DNA of 64,000 nt from Clostridia bacterium (GCA_017509785.1 JAFWOT010000012.1:195476-259475), one strand, 5' to 3'; numbered from the stretch's first letter, positions 15,944-26,697 are shown. Notes: a model not told the origin generated them from the letters alone. Program-made: numbers and translations.

Positions 15944-16435
15944 TCAGGCGTCTTCCGGAAGATCCCGCGGCGCAGGATCGATCTCATTCGATAAAGCTTT
16001 TTTGATCTTTTTTATCTCACCGCGGGCAAGCTCATCGCATCGATTGTTGAACTCGTTGTCCGAATGGCCCTTGACCTTGTGCCAGTTGACGCTGTGGCGT
16101 TTGGTCTGCACGAGCATCAGTTCCCAGAGATCGCGGTTTTCAACGGGCTTGCCGTCGGCTTTTTTCCAGCCTTTTTTCAGCCAGCTCATGATCCAGCCTT
16201 TCGAGAAAGTATCGCATAGATACGCGCTGTCCGTGTACAGGTCGACCTCGCAGGCCTCCTTGAGCGCCTGAAGACCCATTAGCGCCGCGGTGATCTCCAT
16301 ACGGTTGTTGGTCGTTTCGGAAGCGCCGCCGGAGATCTCTCTTCGAACGGTCTTATACATCAATATCGCCGCCCAACCGCCGGCCCCGGGATTATGTGAG
16401 CAAGCTCCGTCTGTGTAAATGGTTACCTTCTTCAT
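15944..16435 (-). CDS. rnhA: Ribonuclease HI
   Basis: Cleaves the RNA strand of RNA-DNA hybrids. The 163-residue protein has the four acidic residues of the family: Asp in IYTDGACSHNPG, Glu in NNRMEITA, Asp in YTDSAYL and Asp in CDELAR, and the basic WLKKGWKKADG handle of the bacterial HI type. I chose the ATG at 16435, which overlaps the TGA of the nitroreductase gene by 4 bases; a longer in-frame reading to 16507 would only duplicate that gene. Last gene of the uvrB-uvrA-nitroreductase-rnhA run. Confidence 0.95.
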   Translation of the reverse strand: MKKVTIYTDGACSHNPGAGGWAAILMYKTVRREISGGASETTNNRMEITAALMGLQALKEACEVDLYTDSAYLCDTFSKGWIMSWLKKGWKKADGKPVENRDLWELMLVQTKRHSVNWHKVKGHSDNEFNNRCDELARGEIKKIKKALSNEIDPAPRDLPEDA

Positions 16436-17178
16436 TCGTTCATAGAGTAATCGGCAGTGAACAGCGGAAGCCCGTCCGATATCTCCCAATCGCCGAGCAC
16501 GCCGCAATGCGCCGCGCCCACCTCGATATGAAGCATTGCGATACCTATGTCGAGCTCACTGTAACCAAAGTTCTTTGCAATTTTTGCAATCTGTATATTA
16601 TTGTTGCTGAGTATGTCAAACTCCCAAGGCTGACCGTTTAAGGCCGAAGGCGCGAGCCTGGCGCAGTTTACAGCGGTCTGCTGCCAGTCGGGGAGCGAGC
16701 GGAATGCCTTATCATCGAGGCCGGTGAGATTGAAAATAGTCTTTCTGGTCCGCTTTTTGCGGGGAGCCTCGTCATAATGCCCGATGGCGATAACGCAGCG
16801 AACGGATTCATCCTCGCCCCTCTCGACAGCGGCGTTGATGACGGACTTGTTGTAGCTCATCCCGAGCCAACAGGTGCCGAGGCCCATTGACGTGCATTCG
16901 AGCACGAACGCCTCGCCGACCATACCGACCATATAATCGGATTCCTTATCGCGGCTGACGAGCGCGGCGAAAGTATCCGTGCCGGAGACGGATCCGCCTA
17001 TGAGCTTGCTGAAAGCTCCTTCGCGCTTGCCTACCACGATGCGCACTTCATCCGTACTCATGTATTTGGCGGCGCCTCTTAAAGTCCTCAGCTCCTCGCG
17101 GCTGACGCCTTCGGAGTATTTGCGAACGGAGACTCTGTTCTTTATGGAATTGTACCAAACGTCCATTGAATTGTCCAT
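16432..17178 (-). CDS. Nitroreductase-family FMN protein
   Basis: A 248-residue flavoprotein-like protein. RVSVRKYSE near the N-terminus and LAPSALNGQPWEF in the C-terminal half are FMN-contact motifs of the nitroreductase superfamily; GLGTCWLGM lies between. The layout resembles the larger 'putative TM nitroreductase' subgroup rather than NfsB. Substrate unknown. GGGGAG precedes the ATG. It follows uvrA by 19 bases and overlaps rnhA by 4, so it is cotranscribed with repair genes; no functional link is established. Confidence 0.88.
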   Translation of the reverse strand: MDNSMDVWYNSIKNRVSVRKYSEGVSREELRTLRGAAKYMSTDEVRIVVGKREGAFSKLIGGSVSGTDTFAALVSRDKESDYMVGMVGEAFVLECTSMGLGTCWLGMSYNKSVINAAVERGEDESVRCVIAIGHYDEAPRKKRTRKTIFNLTGLDDKAFRSLPDWQQTAVNCARLAPSALNGQPWEFDILSNNNIQIAKIAKNFGYSELDIGIAMLHIEVGAAHCGVLGDWEISDGLPLFTADYSMNE

Positions 17179-17197
17179 TGTTCTCCCCTGCCCTTTC

Positions 17198-20023
17198 TTA
17201 CCGGTTTAATATATCTTTGAGGAATTGCCCCGTGTAGCTCTTTTCGCATTTTGCGACCTGCTCCGGAGTTCCGCAGGCAACGACAGTGCCGCCCGCGTCT
17301 CCGCCCTCGGGACCGAGATCTATAATGTAATCAGCCGTCTTGATCACGTCGAGATTATGCTCTATGACGAGTACGGAGCTTCCGCCGTCGCAGAGGCGTT
17401 GGAGTATCTGCAGGAGCTTTTCAACGTCGGCAACGTGGAGCCCTGTCGTAGGCTCGTCCAATACGTACAGGGTCTTCCCCGTGTTTTTTCTCGCAAGCTC
17501 CGTCGCGAGCTTGACGCGCTGCGCTTCGCCTCCGGAGAGAGTCGTCGAGGGCTGACCGAGCTTGATATAGCCGAGCCCGACGTCGCAGAGCGTTTCGAGC
17601 TTCTTCGCTATCCTCGGCAGGGGCTTGAAGAATTCATAAGCCTCCTCCGCAGTCATGTCGAGCACGTCGGCTATCGTTTTGCCCTTGTATCGGACTTCAA
17701 GCGTTTCCCGGTTATAGCGCTTGCCCTTGCAGACCTCGCAGGGAACGTAAACGTCCGAGAGGAAATGCATCTCTATCTTGATAATGCCGTCTCCCGAGCA
17801 GGCTTCGCATCTGCCGCCCTTGACGTTGAAGCTGAATCTTCCGGAATTATATCCGCGCAGCTTCGCGTCGGGAGTCTGCGCGAACACGTCCCTGATGAGG
17901 TCGAACACGCCCGTGTAGGTAGCCGGGTTGCTGCGGGGAGTCCTTCCGATGGGAGATTGGTCGATGTCGATTATCTTGTCGAGCTCGTTGATCCCCTCGA
18001 TACTGTCGTGCTCTCCGGAGCGTATCCGTGCGCGGTTCAGCTCGCGCAGGAGCGTCTTCTTGATTATCTCGTTGACGAGGCTCGATTTGCCGGAGCCGGA
18101 AACGCCCGTCACACAGGTGAATACCCCGAGAGGAACGTCAACGTCGATGTTTTTCAAATTGTTGACTCTCGCTCCGTGGACCCTGAGCCAACTGCCTGTC
18201 GGCCTGCGGCGTTTTTTCGGAACGATTATCGCCCTTTCTCCCGTAAGGAACTGGCCGGTCACGGATTCCTTAACGGCCATTATATCCTCAAGGGAACCCT
18301 GTGCGATCACTCTGCCGCCGTGCTCGCCCGCGCCGAGGCCGATGTCCACGATGTGATCGGCGGAACGGATGGTCTCCTCGTCGTGCTCGACGACTATAAG
18401 CGTGTTGCCGAGATCCCTCAGCCCGCAGAGCGCGTCGAGAAGCTTTCGGTTATCGCGCTGATGGAGTCCTATACTCGGTTCATCGAGAATGTAGAGTACG
18501 CCGACGAGCCCGGAGCCTATCTGGGTCGCAAGGCGGATCCTCTGCGCTTCGCCGCCGGAAAGCGAGGAAGAGGGCCTTGAAAGCGCAAGATAATCGAGCC
18601 CAACGTTGACGAGGAATCCGAGCCTGGCATTGAGCTCCTTTACTATCTGAGAGGCGATAATGCTTTCGGAACTCGAAAGCCGGAGCCCGTTTATGAAATC
18701 CCTTGCACGGCGGATCGTCATCTCAGAAAGATCCGCAATGGAGATGCCGCCGACGGTGACGGCGAGCGTCTCGGGCTTTAATCTTTTTCCGTTACATACG
18801 GGGCACGGAGTGTTGTGCATATATCCCTCGAGATCCTGCTTTGACCAATCAGATTGGGTCTCGCGGTATCTGCGCTCGAGGTTCGGTATCACACCCTCAA
18901 ACGGGGTGTCGAATGTGCCGCTGCCGTATTCCTTCTCGTACTTGATATGGAGTTTCTTTTCGCCCGTGCCGTAGAGGAGCGCGTCTCTTCCTTCCTTGGG
19001 GATATCCTTAAACGGCGTATCCCCCGTGAAGCCGTATTCCTTCTCGACGGCGGAAAAGTACATGCTGGCGATGGTATTCTTTGAATTGCTCTGCCAGCCG
19101 GTAACGCTTATGGCCCCTTCGTTCAGAGAGAGGTTCCTGTCCGGAACGACAAGGTCCTCATCGATAGTCAATCTGAATCCGAGGCCGGAGCACTCCGGGC
19201 ACGCGCCGAACGGGCTGTTGAATGAGAACATCCTCGGGGTAAGCTCCTCGATGCTGATACCGCAGTCGGGGCAGGCGTAATTCTGCGAGAAAAGGAATTC
19301 CTCGCCTTCGGGGATGACGACCTTTGCCAGGCCTTCGCCGAAGCGGAAGGCGGTTTCCAGAGAGTCGCTGAGACGGGACTCGATCCCCGCCCTTACAACG
19401 AGCCTGTCAACGACTGCGTCTATTGTATGCTTCTTTTTCTTGTCGAGCGCGGGTACGTCGTTTATATCGAGTATCTCGCCGTCGACCTTGACCCTGACGT
19501 AACCTTCCTTACGAATGCGGTCGAAAACGCTCTTGTGTTCGCCTTTGCGCGCGCGCACGACGGGAGCGATGACGAGGATGCGCGTTCCCTCGTCGAACTC
19601 CATGACCCTGTCGACGACCTGATCGATGCTCTGGCGTTCTATGGGCTTGCCGCAGTTGGGGCAATGCGGATGACCTATCCTCGCGTAGAGAAGGCGGAGA
19701 TAATCGCTGATCTCCGTGACGGTACCGACCGTGGAACGCGGGTTGTTTGACGTGCTCTTCTGATCTATGGAGATGGCGGGAGAAAGCCCCTCTATATGGT
19801 CGACTTCGGGCTTATCCATCTGCCCGAGGAACTGGCGCGCGTAAGCGGAAAGGGACTCGACGTATCTCCTCTGCCCCTCCGCGTAGATCGTATCGAAAGC
19901 AAGGCTTGATTTGCCCGATCCCGAAACTCCGGTAAATACTATAAGTTTATCTCTCGGGAGCTCAAGGCTTACGTTTTTGAGATTGTTCTCCCGGGCTCCT
20001 TCTATGATTATCCTGTCGTTCAT
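17198..20023 (-). CDS. uvrA: Excinuclease ABC subunit A
   Basis: DNA damage-recognition ATPase of nucleotide excision repair. The 941-residue length is standard. Two ABC modules are visible: Walker [15 protein letters not shown] near residue 31 and [13 protein letters not shown] in the second half, signatures [10 protein letters not shown] and [10 protein letters not shown], and Walker B followed by LDEPSIGLH and LDEPTTGLH. Zinc fingers: CPDCG with CPECSG, and CEACSGDG with CEVCKGKRY. Its ATG overlaps the uvrB stop by 4 bases, so it is translationally coupled to uvrB. Confidence 0.98.
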   Translation of the reverse strand: MNDRIIIEGARENNLKNVSLELPRDKLIVFTGVSGSGKSSLAFDTIYAEGQRRYVESLSAYARQFLGQMDKPEVDHIEGLSPAISIDQKSTSNNPRSTVGTVTEISDYLRLLYARIGHPHCPNCGKPIERQSIDQVVDRVMEFDEGTRILVIAPVVRARKGEHKSVFDRIRKEGYVRVKVDGEILDINDVPALDKKKKHTIDAVVDRLVVRAGIESRLSDSLETAFRFGEGLAKVVIPEGEEFLFSQNYACPDCGISIEELTPRMFSFNSPFGACPECSGLGFRLTIDEDLVVPDRNLSLNEGAISVTGWQSNSKNTIASMYFSAVEKEYGFTGDTPFKDIPKEGRDALLYGTGEKKLHIKYEKEYGSGTFDTPFEGVIPNLERRYRETQSDWSKQDLEGYMHNTPCPVCNGKRLKPETLAVTVGGISIADLSEMTIRRARDFINGLRLSSSESIIASQIVKELNARLGFLVNVGLDYLALSRPSSSLSGGEAQRIRLATQIGSGLVGVLYILDEPSIGLHQRDNRKLLDALCGLRDLGNTLIVVEHDEETIRSADHIVDIGLGAGEHGGRVIAQGSLEDIMAVKESVTGQFLTGERAIIVPKKRRRPTGSWLRVHGARVNNLKNIDVDVPLGVFTCVTGVSGSGKSSLVNEIIKKTLLRELNRARIRSGEHDSIEGINELDKIIDIDQSPIGRTPRSNPATYTGVFDLIRDVFAQTPDAKLRGYNSGRFSFNVKGGRCEACSGDGIIKIEMHFLSDVYVPCEVCKGKRYNRETLEVRYKGKTIADVLDMTAEEAYEFFKPLPRIAKKLETLCDVGLGYIKLGQPSTTLSGGEAQRVKLATELARKNTGKTLYVLDEPTTGLHVADVEKLLQILQRLCDGGSSVLVIEHNLDVIKTADYIIDLGPEGGDAGGTVVACGTPEQVAKCEKSYTGQFLKDILNR

Positions 20024-22044
20024 TTTCTGGTCCTTTGTTTTGCTTTCTTCCTGTAGCCGTAAGTGCCGGGAGCGGGCTTCTTCGATCCGTCCGGCTCGCG
20101 TCCGGTTAGGCGGTAGAGCTCGTCCCTCAGCTTGGCAGCCTGCTCGAATTCGAGCTCCATCGCGGCCTGCTTCATCTGTTCGGTGACGATCCTTATGCGC
20201 TCCTCGCGCTCGGCGTCCGTCATGCCGTCACGCCCGGACTTAGCCTTGGAGCTTATCTCTATAACGTCGAGCACGGCCTTCCTGATGCTCTGCGGGGTGA
20301 TATGATGCTCCTCGTTGTATCGCATCTGTATCTCGCGTCGGCGGTTTGTCTCATCGATAGCACGCTTCATTGAATCGGTCACCGTATCGGCATACATTAT
20401 GACGCGGCCGTCGACGTTCCTCGCCGCTCTGCCGACCGTCTGCACGAGCGAAGTCGTGGAACGAAGGAAGCCCTCCTTGTCGGCGTCGAGTATCGCAACG
20501 AGGCCGACCTCCGGCAGATCGAGGCCCTCTCTCAAAAGGTTGATGCCGACGAGCACGTCGAATTCGCCGAGACGCAGATCGCGTATGATCTCCATTCGTT
20601 CGATTGTCGCGACGTCCGAATGCATATAGCGCACCTTGACGCCCATGCCTTCGAGGTATTCGGTAAGCATCTCAGCCATGCGCTTTGTGAGTGTTGTTAC
20701 GAGGGTGCGGTACCCTTTCATTGCCGTAAGCCTTATCTCACCGAGAAGATCGTCGACTTGACCGGTGACGGGCCTTACCTCGATCGCGGGATCGATGAGC
20801 CCGGTGGGCCGGATTATTTGTTCCGCGACCTGAGTCGCCCGCTGCAGTTCATAATCGGCGGGAGTCGCGCTGACACATATGAGCTGACCGACACGGCTTT
20901 CAAATTCCTCAAAAGTCAGGGGGCGGTTATCGTATGCGCTCGGGATACGGAACCCGTATTCGACGAGTTCCGTCTTTCTGGAAAGATCCCCGCGGTACAT
21001 AGAGCGAAGCTGAGGAAGCGTCACGTGGGATTCGTCGATGATCGTCAAGAACCCTTTCGGGAAATAATCCATCAGAGTGAACGGAGGCTGGCCGGGCTTG
21101 CGCCCGTCAAAATAGCGGGAATAGTTTTCGATACCCTGGCAGTAGCCGATCTCCCGCATCATCTCCATATCGAAGGTGGTGCGCTGCTCGATGCGCTGCG
21201 CCTCTATAAGCTTATCCTGCGCCTTGAATTCCTCGACTCGCTGCATCATGTCGCGCTTTATCTCCTCGAGAGCGGCTTCGGTCTTTGCCTTATCCGCGGC
21301 GTAATGGGTCGCAGGGAAAATGATAACGTGCGAAAGCGTGCTGACCGGCGCGCCGGTCACGACGGTTATCTCCGAGATATTGTCGATCTCATCGCCAAAA
21401 AGCTCTATGCGATAGGCCTTTTCGTTCTCGTTCATCGGGAATACTTCGATAACGTCGCCTTTGACGCGGAAAGTCCCGCGCGAAAAATCGAGCTCGTTTC
21501 TCTGATACTGCATATCAACGAGCTTATGGAGTATCTCGTCGCGGTCGATATGCATACCTATGCGGAGCGATAAACTCATCCGCAGGTATTCCTCGGGATC
21601 GCCGAGAGCGTAGATACATGAAACGGAAGCGACGATGATGACGTCCTTTCGCTCGTTGAGCGCGCATGTCGCACTGTGGCGAAGTCGGTCGATCTCCTCG
21701 TTTATGGAGGACTCCTTCTCGATATAGGTATCCGAAGAGGCTATGTACGCCTCCGGCTGATAATAATCATAGTAGCTGACGAAGTACTCAACGGCGCTGT
21801 CCGGAAAAAATTCCTTCAGCTCGGAGCACAGCTGCGCGGCAAGGGTCTTGTTATGGGCGATAACGAGCGTCGGCCTCTGGACCTTCTCTATCACCTTGGC
21901 AATTGTGAACGTCTTGCCCGATCCCGTAACGCCGAGAAGAACCTGAAGCGGATCTCCCCGCAGTACTCCCTCGGCAAGCTTGTCTATCGCCTGCGGCTGA
22001 TCGCCCGTCGGCTCAAAGGGCGATACGGCTTTGAATACGTTCAT
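20020..22044 (-). CDS. uvrB: Excinuclease ABC subunit B
   Basis: Helicase-like damage-verification subunit. The 674-residue protein has Walker [11 protein letters not shown], the beta-hairpin region [11 protein letters not shown], the DEAD-type box TIIDESHVT, helicase motifs [13 protein letters not shown] and QTVGRAARN, and a C-terminal UVR domain ([21 protein letters not shown]) that binds UvrC. GAGGAG precedes the start. A -10 box TATAAT with an upstream TG lies about 30 bases before. uvrC is not in the window. Confidence 0.98.
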   Translation of the reverse strand: MNVFKAVSPFEPTGDQPQAIDKLAEGVLRGDPLQVLLGVTGSGKTFTIAKVIEKVQRPTLVIAHNKTLAAQLCSELKEFFPDSAVEYFVSYYDYYQPEAYIASSDTYIEKESSINEEIDRLRHSATCALNERKDVIIVASVSCIYALGDPEEYLRMSLSLRIGMHIDRDEILHKLVDMQYQRNELDFSRGTFRVKGDVIEVFPMNENEKAYRIELFGDEIDNISEITVVTGAPVSTLSHVIIFPATHYAADKAKTEAALEEIKRDMMQRVEEFKAQDKLIEAQRIEQRTTFDMEMMREIGYCQGIENYSRYFDGRKPGQPPFTLMDYFPKGFLTIIDESHVTLPQLRSMYRGDLSRKTELVEYGFRIPSAYDNRPLTFEEFESRVGQLICVSATPADYELQRATQVAEQIIRPTGLIDPAIEVRPVTGQVDDLLGEIRLTAMKGYRTLVTTLTKRMAEMLTEYLEGMGVKVRYMHSDVATIERMEIIRDLRLGEFDVLVGINLLREGLDLPEVGLVAILDADKEGFLRSTTSLVQTVGRAARNVDGRVIMYADTVTDSMKRAIDETNRRREIQMRYNEEHHITPQSIRKAVLDVIEISSKAKSGRDGMTDAEREERIRIVTEQMKQAAMELEFEQAAKLRDELYRLTGREPDGSKKPAPGTYGYRKKAKQRTRK

Positions 22045-22075
22045 GGTGTATTCTCCTCATAATAACTCAGCATAC

Positions 22076-22104
22076 ATTATACCACTGCCGGAGTCTTATT
22101 CATA
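22076..22104 (-). promoter_or_regulatory. Probable uvrBA promoter (extended -10)
   Basis: Minus strand TGG-TATAAT, with a poor -35 (TATGAA) 17 bases upstream. The TGn extension usually makes up for a weak -35. Confidence 0.5.
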
Positions 22105-22121
22105 GCCCCAAATTGATATAT

Positions 22122-22147
22122 AAAAACGGCGGGGTCTCCCCCGCCGC
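22122..22147 (-). terminator. Terminator after the anchored membrane protein gene
   Basis: Minus strand GCGGCGGGG, 3-base loop, CCCCGCCG, then TTTTTAT. Separates this gene from uvrBA. Confidence 0.85.
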
Positions 22148-22167
22148 ATGAATCGAAGCGTTTGCCG

Positions 22168-22857
22168 TCACGGCGCTATCGGTCCGCAGGAAGCTTTCAG
22201 CATACCGTCTGCCGAGGACCAACTGAATTCCACCAGATAGAACCCGAACACGACGCCGGCTTTCTTTTCACCGCCGTTCGCCAGAAGATCAAGTGCGGAC
22301 GCTATGCTCCTGACGGAACCGTTTCTGTCCTGCGGAGGGCAGGCGAAGCTCAGTATATCGCAGAGCTCCTCGGCATAGCGCGAGACGTCGAACGGCTTCG
22401 GGCTTTCCGAAGGAGCGGGTGAACCGGAAGGAGCGGGCGTTTGATCGATGAAGAATATGCTCTTCGTCGGTTCAGCAGTAGGTGAAGCGAACGGTTCACG
22501 ATCGTTCACGGGGAAAGCTCTTGCAAGATCCAAACAGACCACGCCGGATCTAGTCGAAGCGGAAACCGCGATGCTCTCACCGTCCACGGCGGAACGGAAC
22601 GAAGCGGAAGCGATCCCCTCGCCTTCGGAATAGAGACCGCCGAATCCTTCGGAGATGGACCTGATCACAGAGAAGGAGGGATCCTCCGTAGGGGCCGGAG
22701 TATCCATCGGTTCGAGCTCGCCGAGCTTGGCTTTGCCGGAAAGCACCGCGATTATGATGTAAGTTGCCAGAGCAAGCAGCCCGATCGCGGGGATCATGAT
22801 GGTTTCGATCTTCCTTCTTCGGTCTGCCTTGGCTTTTTCTGCAGGAGTTCTTGACAT
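22168..22857 (-). CDS. Membrane-anchored protein of unknown function
   Basis: About 229 residues: a basic cytoplasmic N-terminus (KAKADRRRK), one transmembrane helix (IMIPAIGLLALATYIIIAVL, about 20-40), then an outside part with two Pro/Thr/Ser/Glu-rich linkers (PMDTPAPTEDPS; TPAPSGSPAPSESPKP) around short beta-rich stretches. I do not recognise a family. The stretch EGEGIASASFRSAVDGESI and the C-terminal GVVFGFYLVEFSW suggest small beta domains. No good Shine-Dalgarno precedes the ATG at 22857; the leuS terminator ends only a few bases before it. A start at a later Met (after ETI) with AAGGAAG upstream is possible but would remove the charged N-terminus. Confidence 0.65.
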   Translation of the reverse strand: MSRTPAEKAKADRRRKIETIMIPAIGLLALATYIIIAVLSGKAKLGELEPMDTPAPTEDPSFSVIRSISEGFGGLYSEGEGIASASFRSAVDGESIAVSASTRSGVVCLDLARAFPVNDREPFASPTAEPTKSIFFIDQTPAPSGSPAPSESPKPFDVSRYAEELCDILSFACPPQDRNGSVRSIASALDLLANGGEKKAGVVFGFYLVEFSWSSADGMLKASCGPIAP

Positions 22858-22865
22858 ATGATCCA

Positions 22866-22890
22866 AGAAAGGGGCGCAAAGCGCCCCGCG
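22866..22890 (-). terminator. Terminator after leuS
   Basis: Minus strand GGGGCGC, TTT loop, GCGCCCC, then TTTCTT. It occupies the place where the ribosome site of the next gene would be expected. Confidence 0.7.
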
Positions 22891-22893
22891 GTA

Positions 22894-25305
22894 TTAAACC
22901 ATTACAACGTTGACTATGTTTTTGATGGCGATGAACTTCTTAAGGGTCTTGCCTTCGATCCACTGAGCGAGCTCGGGATTGGCAAGCACAAGCTTCTGCA
23001 GCTCATCGGGGGCGATATCTGCGGGCACGGTCATCCTCGTGCGGAGCTTGCCGTTTACCTGGATGCCGAGCTCCTGCTCGTTCTTGACGAGCGCGGCCTC
23101 ATCCCATACGGGCCATTTCGCTTCGTAGAGGGGAGCGAAGCCGAGCTGCTCGTTCATCTCCTCCGCCATATGCGGAGCGAACGGATCGAGCAGTATGAGG
23201 AGCGTGCGAAGCTCATCCTTGGTTACGCTGCCGTTGGCATAAACGTCGTTGACGAAGCTCATGAGCCCGGCGATGGCTGTATTGAACTTCATGCGCTCGA
23301 TATCCTCCGTCACCTTCTTTATGCAGGTGTGGAGGGAGGCGCGCATCTCGGGACGCTCGCCTTCGCCCTTGACCATGTCAAGCATACGCCAGACACGGTC
23401 GAGGAAGCGGCGGCAGCCGATAACGCCTGTCGTGGACCAGGGGATGGTCTGCTCGAATGCGCCGATGAACATCTCGTAAAGCCTTACGGTATCCGCTCCG
23501 AGATCGCGGCAGAGATCGTCTGGATTGATGACGTTGCCGAATGACTTGGACATCTTCCTGCCGTCCTCGGCGAGTATCATACCGTGGCTCGTGCGCTTCA
23601 AATAAGGCTCGGGGCAGCTTACGACGCCGATATCGTAGAGGAACTTATGCCAGAACCTCGAATAGAGCAGATGGAGAGTGGTGTGCTCCATGCCGCCGTT
23701 ATACCAATCGACGGGCATCCAGTAATCGAGCGCTTCCTTAGAGGCCAAAGCCTTGTCGTTATGCGGATCGCAGTAGCGCAGGAAATACCAGCTCGAACCC
23801 GCCCAGTTGGGCATGGTGTCGATCTCCCTTTCGGCGGGAGCGCCGCACTTCGGGCAGGTGGTGTGGATCCAGTCCGTCGCCCTTGCGAGAGCGGAAGAAC
23901 CGTCCTCAGCGGGCTTGTAATTATCTATCTCGGGAAGGGTCAGCGGAAGCTCCTCTTCGGGGATGGGCACCCAACCGCAGTGCTCGCAGTAAACGAGGGG
24001 TATCGGCTCGCCCCAATAGCGCTGACGGGAGAACAGCCAGTCACGGAGCTTGAAGTTAGTCTTCTTATGACCTATGCCCTTCTTTTCAAGGAATTCGACG
24101 ATGGCCTTCTTCGCTTCCTCCACCTGCATTCCGTTGAGGAATCCCGAGTTGACGAGAACGCCCTTCTCGCAGTCGGTGAAGGCTTCCTTCGTGACGTCGC
24201 CCCCGGCGACGACCTCTATGATGGGCAGGCCGAATTTATTTGCGAACTCCCAGTCCCTCGTATCATGGCCGGGAACCGCCATGATGGCGCCGGTGCCGTA
24301 ACCCATGAGTACGTAATCCGATATCCAAACCGGGATGGGCTTGTCGGTACAGGGATTGATCGCGTAAACTCCCTTCAGGGGAACGCCGGTCTTGTCCTTC
24401 GCAAGCTCGCTGCGCTCGAAATCGCTCTTGTGGGCAGCCTGCTCACGATACGACACGACCTCGTCCATGTTCTCGATGCGGTCCTTCAGTGTGTCGACGA
24501 GAGGATGCTCGGGCGCAATTACCATGTACGTCGCGCCGAACATTGTATCGGGGCGCGTGGTGTAGATCTTCAGCCCTTCGGGATAACCTTCGATCCTGAA
24601 CGTGACCTCCGCGCCGGTGCTTCGGCCTATCCAGTTGCGCTGTGTGGTCTTGATGCGCTCGGCGAAATCGATCTTATCGAGATCGTCAATGAGCCTGTCG
24701 GCGTATTCGGTTATCTTCAGCATCCACTGGCTCCTGACCATGCGGACTACGGGCGCGCCGCAGCGCTCGCACGTGCCGTCGATGACCTCCTCGTTTGCAA
24801 GGCCCACCTTGCAGGAGGTGCAGAAATTGATGGGCAGCTCGGCTTTGTAAGCGAGGCCCTTTTCAAACAGCTTCAGGAATATCCACTGAGTCCATTTATA
24901 ATACGTGGGATCGGAAGTGTAAAGCTCACGGCTCCAATCGAAGCTGAGACCGAGCATCTTCAGCTGACGATGGAATACGCCGATGTTGCGCTCCGTGACC
25001 TTCATCGGGTGCTCGCCCGTCTTTATCGCGTAATTCTCCGTGGGAAGGCCGAAGCTGTCGTAGCCTATCGGGAAGAGCACGTTATAGCCCTCGAGGCGCT
25101 TCTTCCTCGCGATGACGTCCAAGGCGGTATAGGGCCTCGGATGCCCGACGTGCAGCCCCGCTCCGCTGGGGAACGGAAACTCTATAAGCGCATAATATTT
25201 GGGCAACGTATAATCGTCCTTTGCCTCAAAACAATGAGCCTCGTCCCATTTCGCCTGCCATTTTTTCTCAACGGCAACGTGATCGAATTTCTTTTCGCCT
25301 GCCAT
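22894..25305 (-). CDS. leuS: Leucyl-tRNA synthetase
   Basis: Charges tRNA-Leu. The 803-residue class I enzyme has the HIGH-type motif HVGHPRPYTA (about 52), zinc cysteines CTSC/CERC, the CP1 editing domain with the threonine-rich segment YTTRPDTMFGAT, and KMSKS in the C-terminal half, then the anticodon-binding helical domain. AAGGAG precedes the ATG. It lies 33 bases after a lipoprotein gene and shares its strong promoter; no T-box leader fits in that gap. Confidence 0.98.
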   Translation of the reverse strand: MAGEKKFDHVAVEKKWQAKWDEAHCFEAKDDYTLPKYYALIEFPFPSGAGLHVGHPRPYTALDVIARKKRLEGYNVLFPIGYDSFGLPTENYAIKTGEHPMKVTERNIGVFHRQLKMLGLSFDWSRELYTSDPTYYKWTQWIFLKLFEKGLAYKAELPINFCTSCKVGLANEEVIDGTCERCGAPVVRMVRSQWMLKITEYADRLIDDLDKIDFAERIKTTQRNWIGRSTGAEVTFRIEGYPEGLKIYTTRPDTMFGATYMVIAPEHPLVDTLKDRIENMDEVVSYREQAAHKSDFERSELAKDKTGVPLKGVYAINPCTDKPIPVWISDYVLMGYGTGAIMAVPGHDTRDWEFANKFGLPIIEVVAGGDVTKEAFTDCEKGVLVNSGFLNGMQVEEAKKAIVEFLEKKGIGHKKTNFKLRDWLFSRQRYWGEPIPLVYCEHCGWVPIPEEELPLTLPEIDNYKPAEDGSSALARATDWIHTTCPKCGAPAEREIDTMPNWAGSSWYFLRYCDPHNDKALASKEALDYWMPVDWYNGGMEHTTLHLLYSRFWHKFLYDIGVVSCPEPYLKRTSHGMILAEDGRKMSKSFGNVINPDDLCRDLGADTVRLYEMFIGAFEQTIPWSTTGVIGCRRFLDRVWRMLDMVKGEGERPEMRASLHTCIKKVTEDIERMKFNTAIAGLMSFVNDVYANGSVTKDELRTLLILLDPFAPHMAEEMNEQLGFAPLYEAKWPVWDEAALVKNEQELGIQVNGKLRTRMTVPADIAPDELQKLVLANPELAQWIEGKTLKKFIAIKNIVNVVMV

Positions 25306-25338
25306 AAAATCTCCTTATCTGAAAACGTGAAGTTTAAT

Positions 25339-26565
25339 TCATTTGACGTAGGTCAGATCGCTGAACCAATGATCCATCGGCTTTCCCTCGAAGAGGGGGA
25401 CTCCTTCGGAAAAGCTGACGCTAAGGTACCCCGATACGTTGGCGTCCGTAATAAAGTCGATCCTCGTTTTAAGATCGGTCGCCGTGGGGCAGATGCGAGA
25501 AGCGTCATAACCGGGGTAAAGATAGCCGAATTCGTTCTCGTTCCCGTTCGAATAGAAGCCGACGAGCATCGTGTTCGAAACGGTGCACCACCTGTTCGGC
25601 TCGTTCTTGACGCGCCACTCGCCGTCGATCGATTCGAGAGCGAACTCCGAATACGAGAAGCTGTGATCGGAAAGGCATTCCCAAGTGCCCATGAGATCTA
25701 CAAGGCGGGAGACCGTAACGCTGTTCGCGCCGACTGAGATCATCCTGCCTTCCGCCGCGCAGGCGGAGAGAGAGCCGGAGGAATCGTCGAGCTTATAGCA
25801 GCGGATCGTATCCTCGCGCTTGCCGACGCCGGTCGAGATCAAGAGCTCCACGCGCTTGTCGCCTGAGTTGAAATTATTGAGTATACCGTCAAAATAATGC
25901 TCCGTGGCGAAGGAATCCACAAGCACGGATCCCGTCTTGCCGACGGTTATCTTAATGGTGAGGAGTATGTCTCCCCCGTCCCTTTCCTTGCGGCTGATCT
26001 CGATCTTCTCGTTCCTGCCGTCAAAATCCATATCGCAGTAGTACTCGTTCCCGGGGGCGACATGCGTCAGCGCTGTAACGGGATCGGGCTTCGGCGTAGC
26101 GGTAGGGATCGGCGTCGGAGTAGAAGGCTGAACGGGCGCCGTCGTCACGGTATGCCCCGAGGGATAAGTCGGCTGCGCGGAGGAAAGCTGAGTCGGAGAG
26201 GGCGTCTGCCCTGGAGCCAAAGACTGTGACGCCGAAGGAGCTCCGCTCCCGGAAGGCTGCTGCGTCTCCCCCGGAGCGGGAGTGTAAACCCCTTCGGAAG
26301 AATCGGGGTCGGAAGCAGAAGTGGGATCCGCGGTATCGGAAACTGCCGCTTCGGAAGGATCGGCCGAAGCCGAAGGACTTTCGTACGGAGAACCGGAACC
26401 TTCCGCCCATGCATCCGCGGAAGAAGAGGGCTCGGCGCTCGAGACGGGGCCATCGTTATTCTTTTCGGAGCAGGAACAGCCTCCGGCCGCGGCTATGATG
26501 AATATCAGCGCCAGCAGCAGGATGGCATGAACAGCTCTTCTTTTATTCACAGAACTCGAAATCAT
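25339..26565 (-). CDS. Lipoprotein with long Ser/Pro-rich linker
   Basis: A 408-residue predicted lipoprotein. The signal peptide ends with the lipobox AAAGGC (Cys at about 30). Residues about 35-165 are low-complexity Ser/Pro/Thr/Ala/Glu, as in a wall-spanning linker (for example PSTPTPIPTATPKP). The folded part (about 170-408) includes YYCDMDFDGRNEKIEI, which looks like an FG-GAP/VCBS-type repeat of secreted beta proteins, then strands and WFSDLTYVK at the end. Function unknown. It heads the transcript with leuS and has a near-consensus promoter, so it is probably abundant. Confidence 0.8.
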   Translation of the reverse strand: MISSSVNKRRAVHAILLLALIFIIAAAGGCSCSEKNNDGPVSSAEPSSSADAWAEGSGSPYESPSASADPSEAAVSDTADPTSASDPDSSEGVYTPAPGETQQPSGSGAPSASQSLAPGQTPSPTQLSSAQPTYPSGHTVTTAPVQPSTPTPIPTATPKPDPVTALTHVAPGNEYYCDMDFDGRNEKIEISRKERDGGDILLTIKITVGKTGSVLVDSFATEHYFDGILNNFNSGDKRVELLISTGVGKREDTIRCYKLDDSSGSLSACAAEGRMISVGANSVTVSRLVDLMGTWECLSDHSFSYSEFALESIDGEWRVKNEPNRWCTVSNTMLVGFYSNGNENEFGYLYPGYDASRICPTATDLKTRIDFITDANVSGYLSVSFSEGVPLFEGKPMDHWFSDLTYVK

Positions 26566-26596
26566 GGAGTTTCTCCTTGTTCGTTGTCAAATAAAC

Positions 26597-26625
26597 ATTA
26601 TATCGCTTTGGGGGATTTTCGTCAA
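26597..26625 (-). promoter_or_regulatory. Strong promoter of the lipoprotein-leuS transcript
   Basis: Minus strand TTGACG, 17 bases, TATAAT: one mismatch from the sigma-A consensus, about 30 bases before the ribosome site. Confidence 0.85.
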
Positions 26626-26638
26626 GGATTTTCTTTGG

Positions 26639-26659
26639 TTTCCGCGATTTGTGCGGAAA
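26639..26659. repeat. Inverted repeat between divergent promoters
   Basis: TTTCCGC, 7 bases, GCGGAAA, perfect 7-bp arms, between the leftward lipoprotein-leuS promoter and the rightward acyltransferase gene. Could be an operator; could be chance. Confidence 0.35.
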
Positions 26660-26685
26660 AGCTTCCATTTGCAGCTCCGTTGTGA

Positions 26686-26691
26686 TAGAAT
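26686..26691 (+). promoter_or_regulatory. Extended -10 box of the acyltransferase gene
   Basis: TGA-TAGAAT, six bases before the ATG at 26698. With usual spacing the transcript would begin at the start codon itself. The -35 region (TTCCAT) is poor. Confidence 0.5.
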
Positions 26692-26697
26692 GTATAT

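Noticed and set aside
25306..25338. T-box leader for leuS (and glyS at 37810-37824)
   Set aside because: The gaps are 33 and 15 bases, too short for a T-box.
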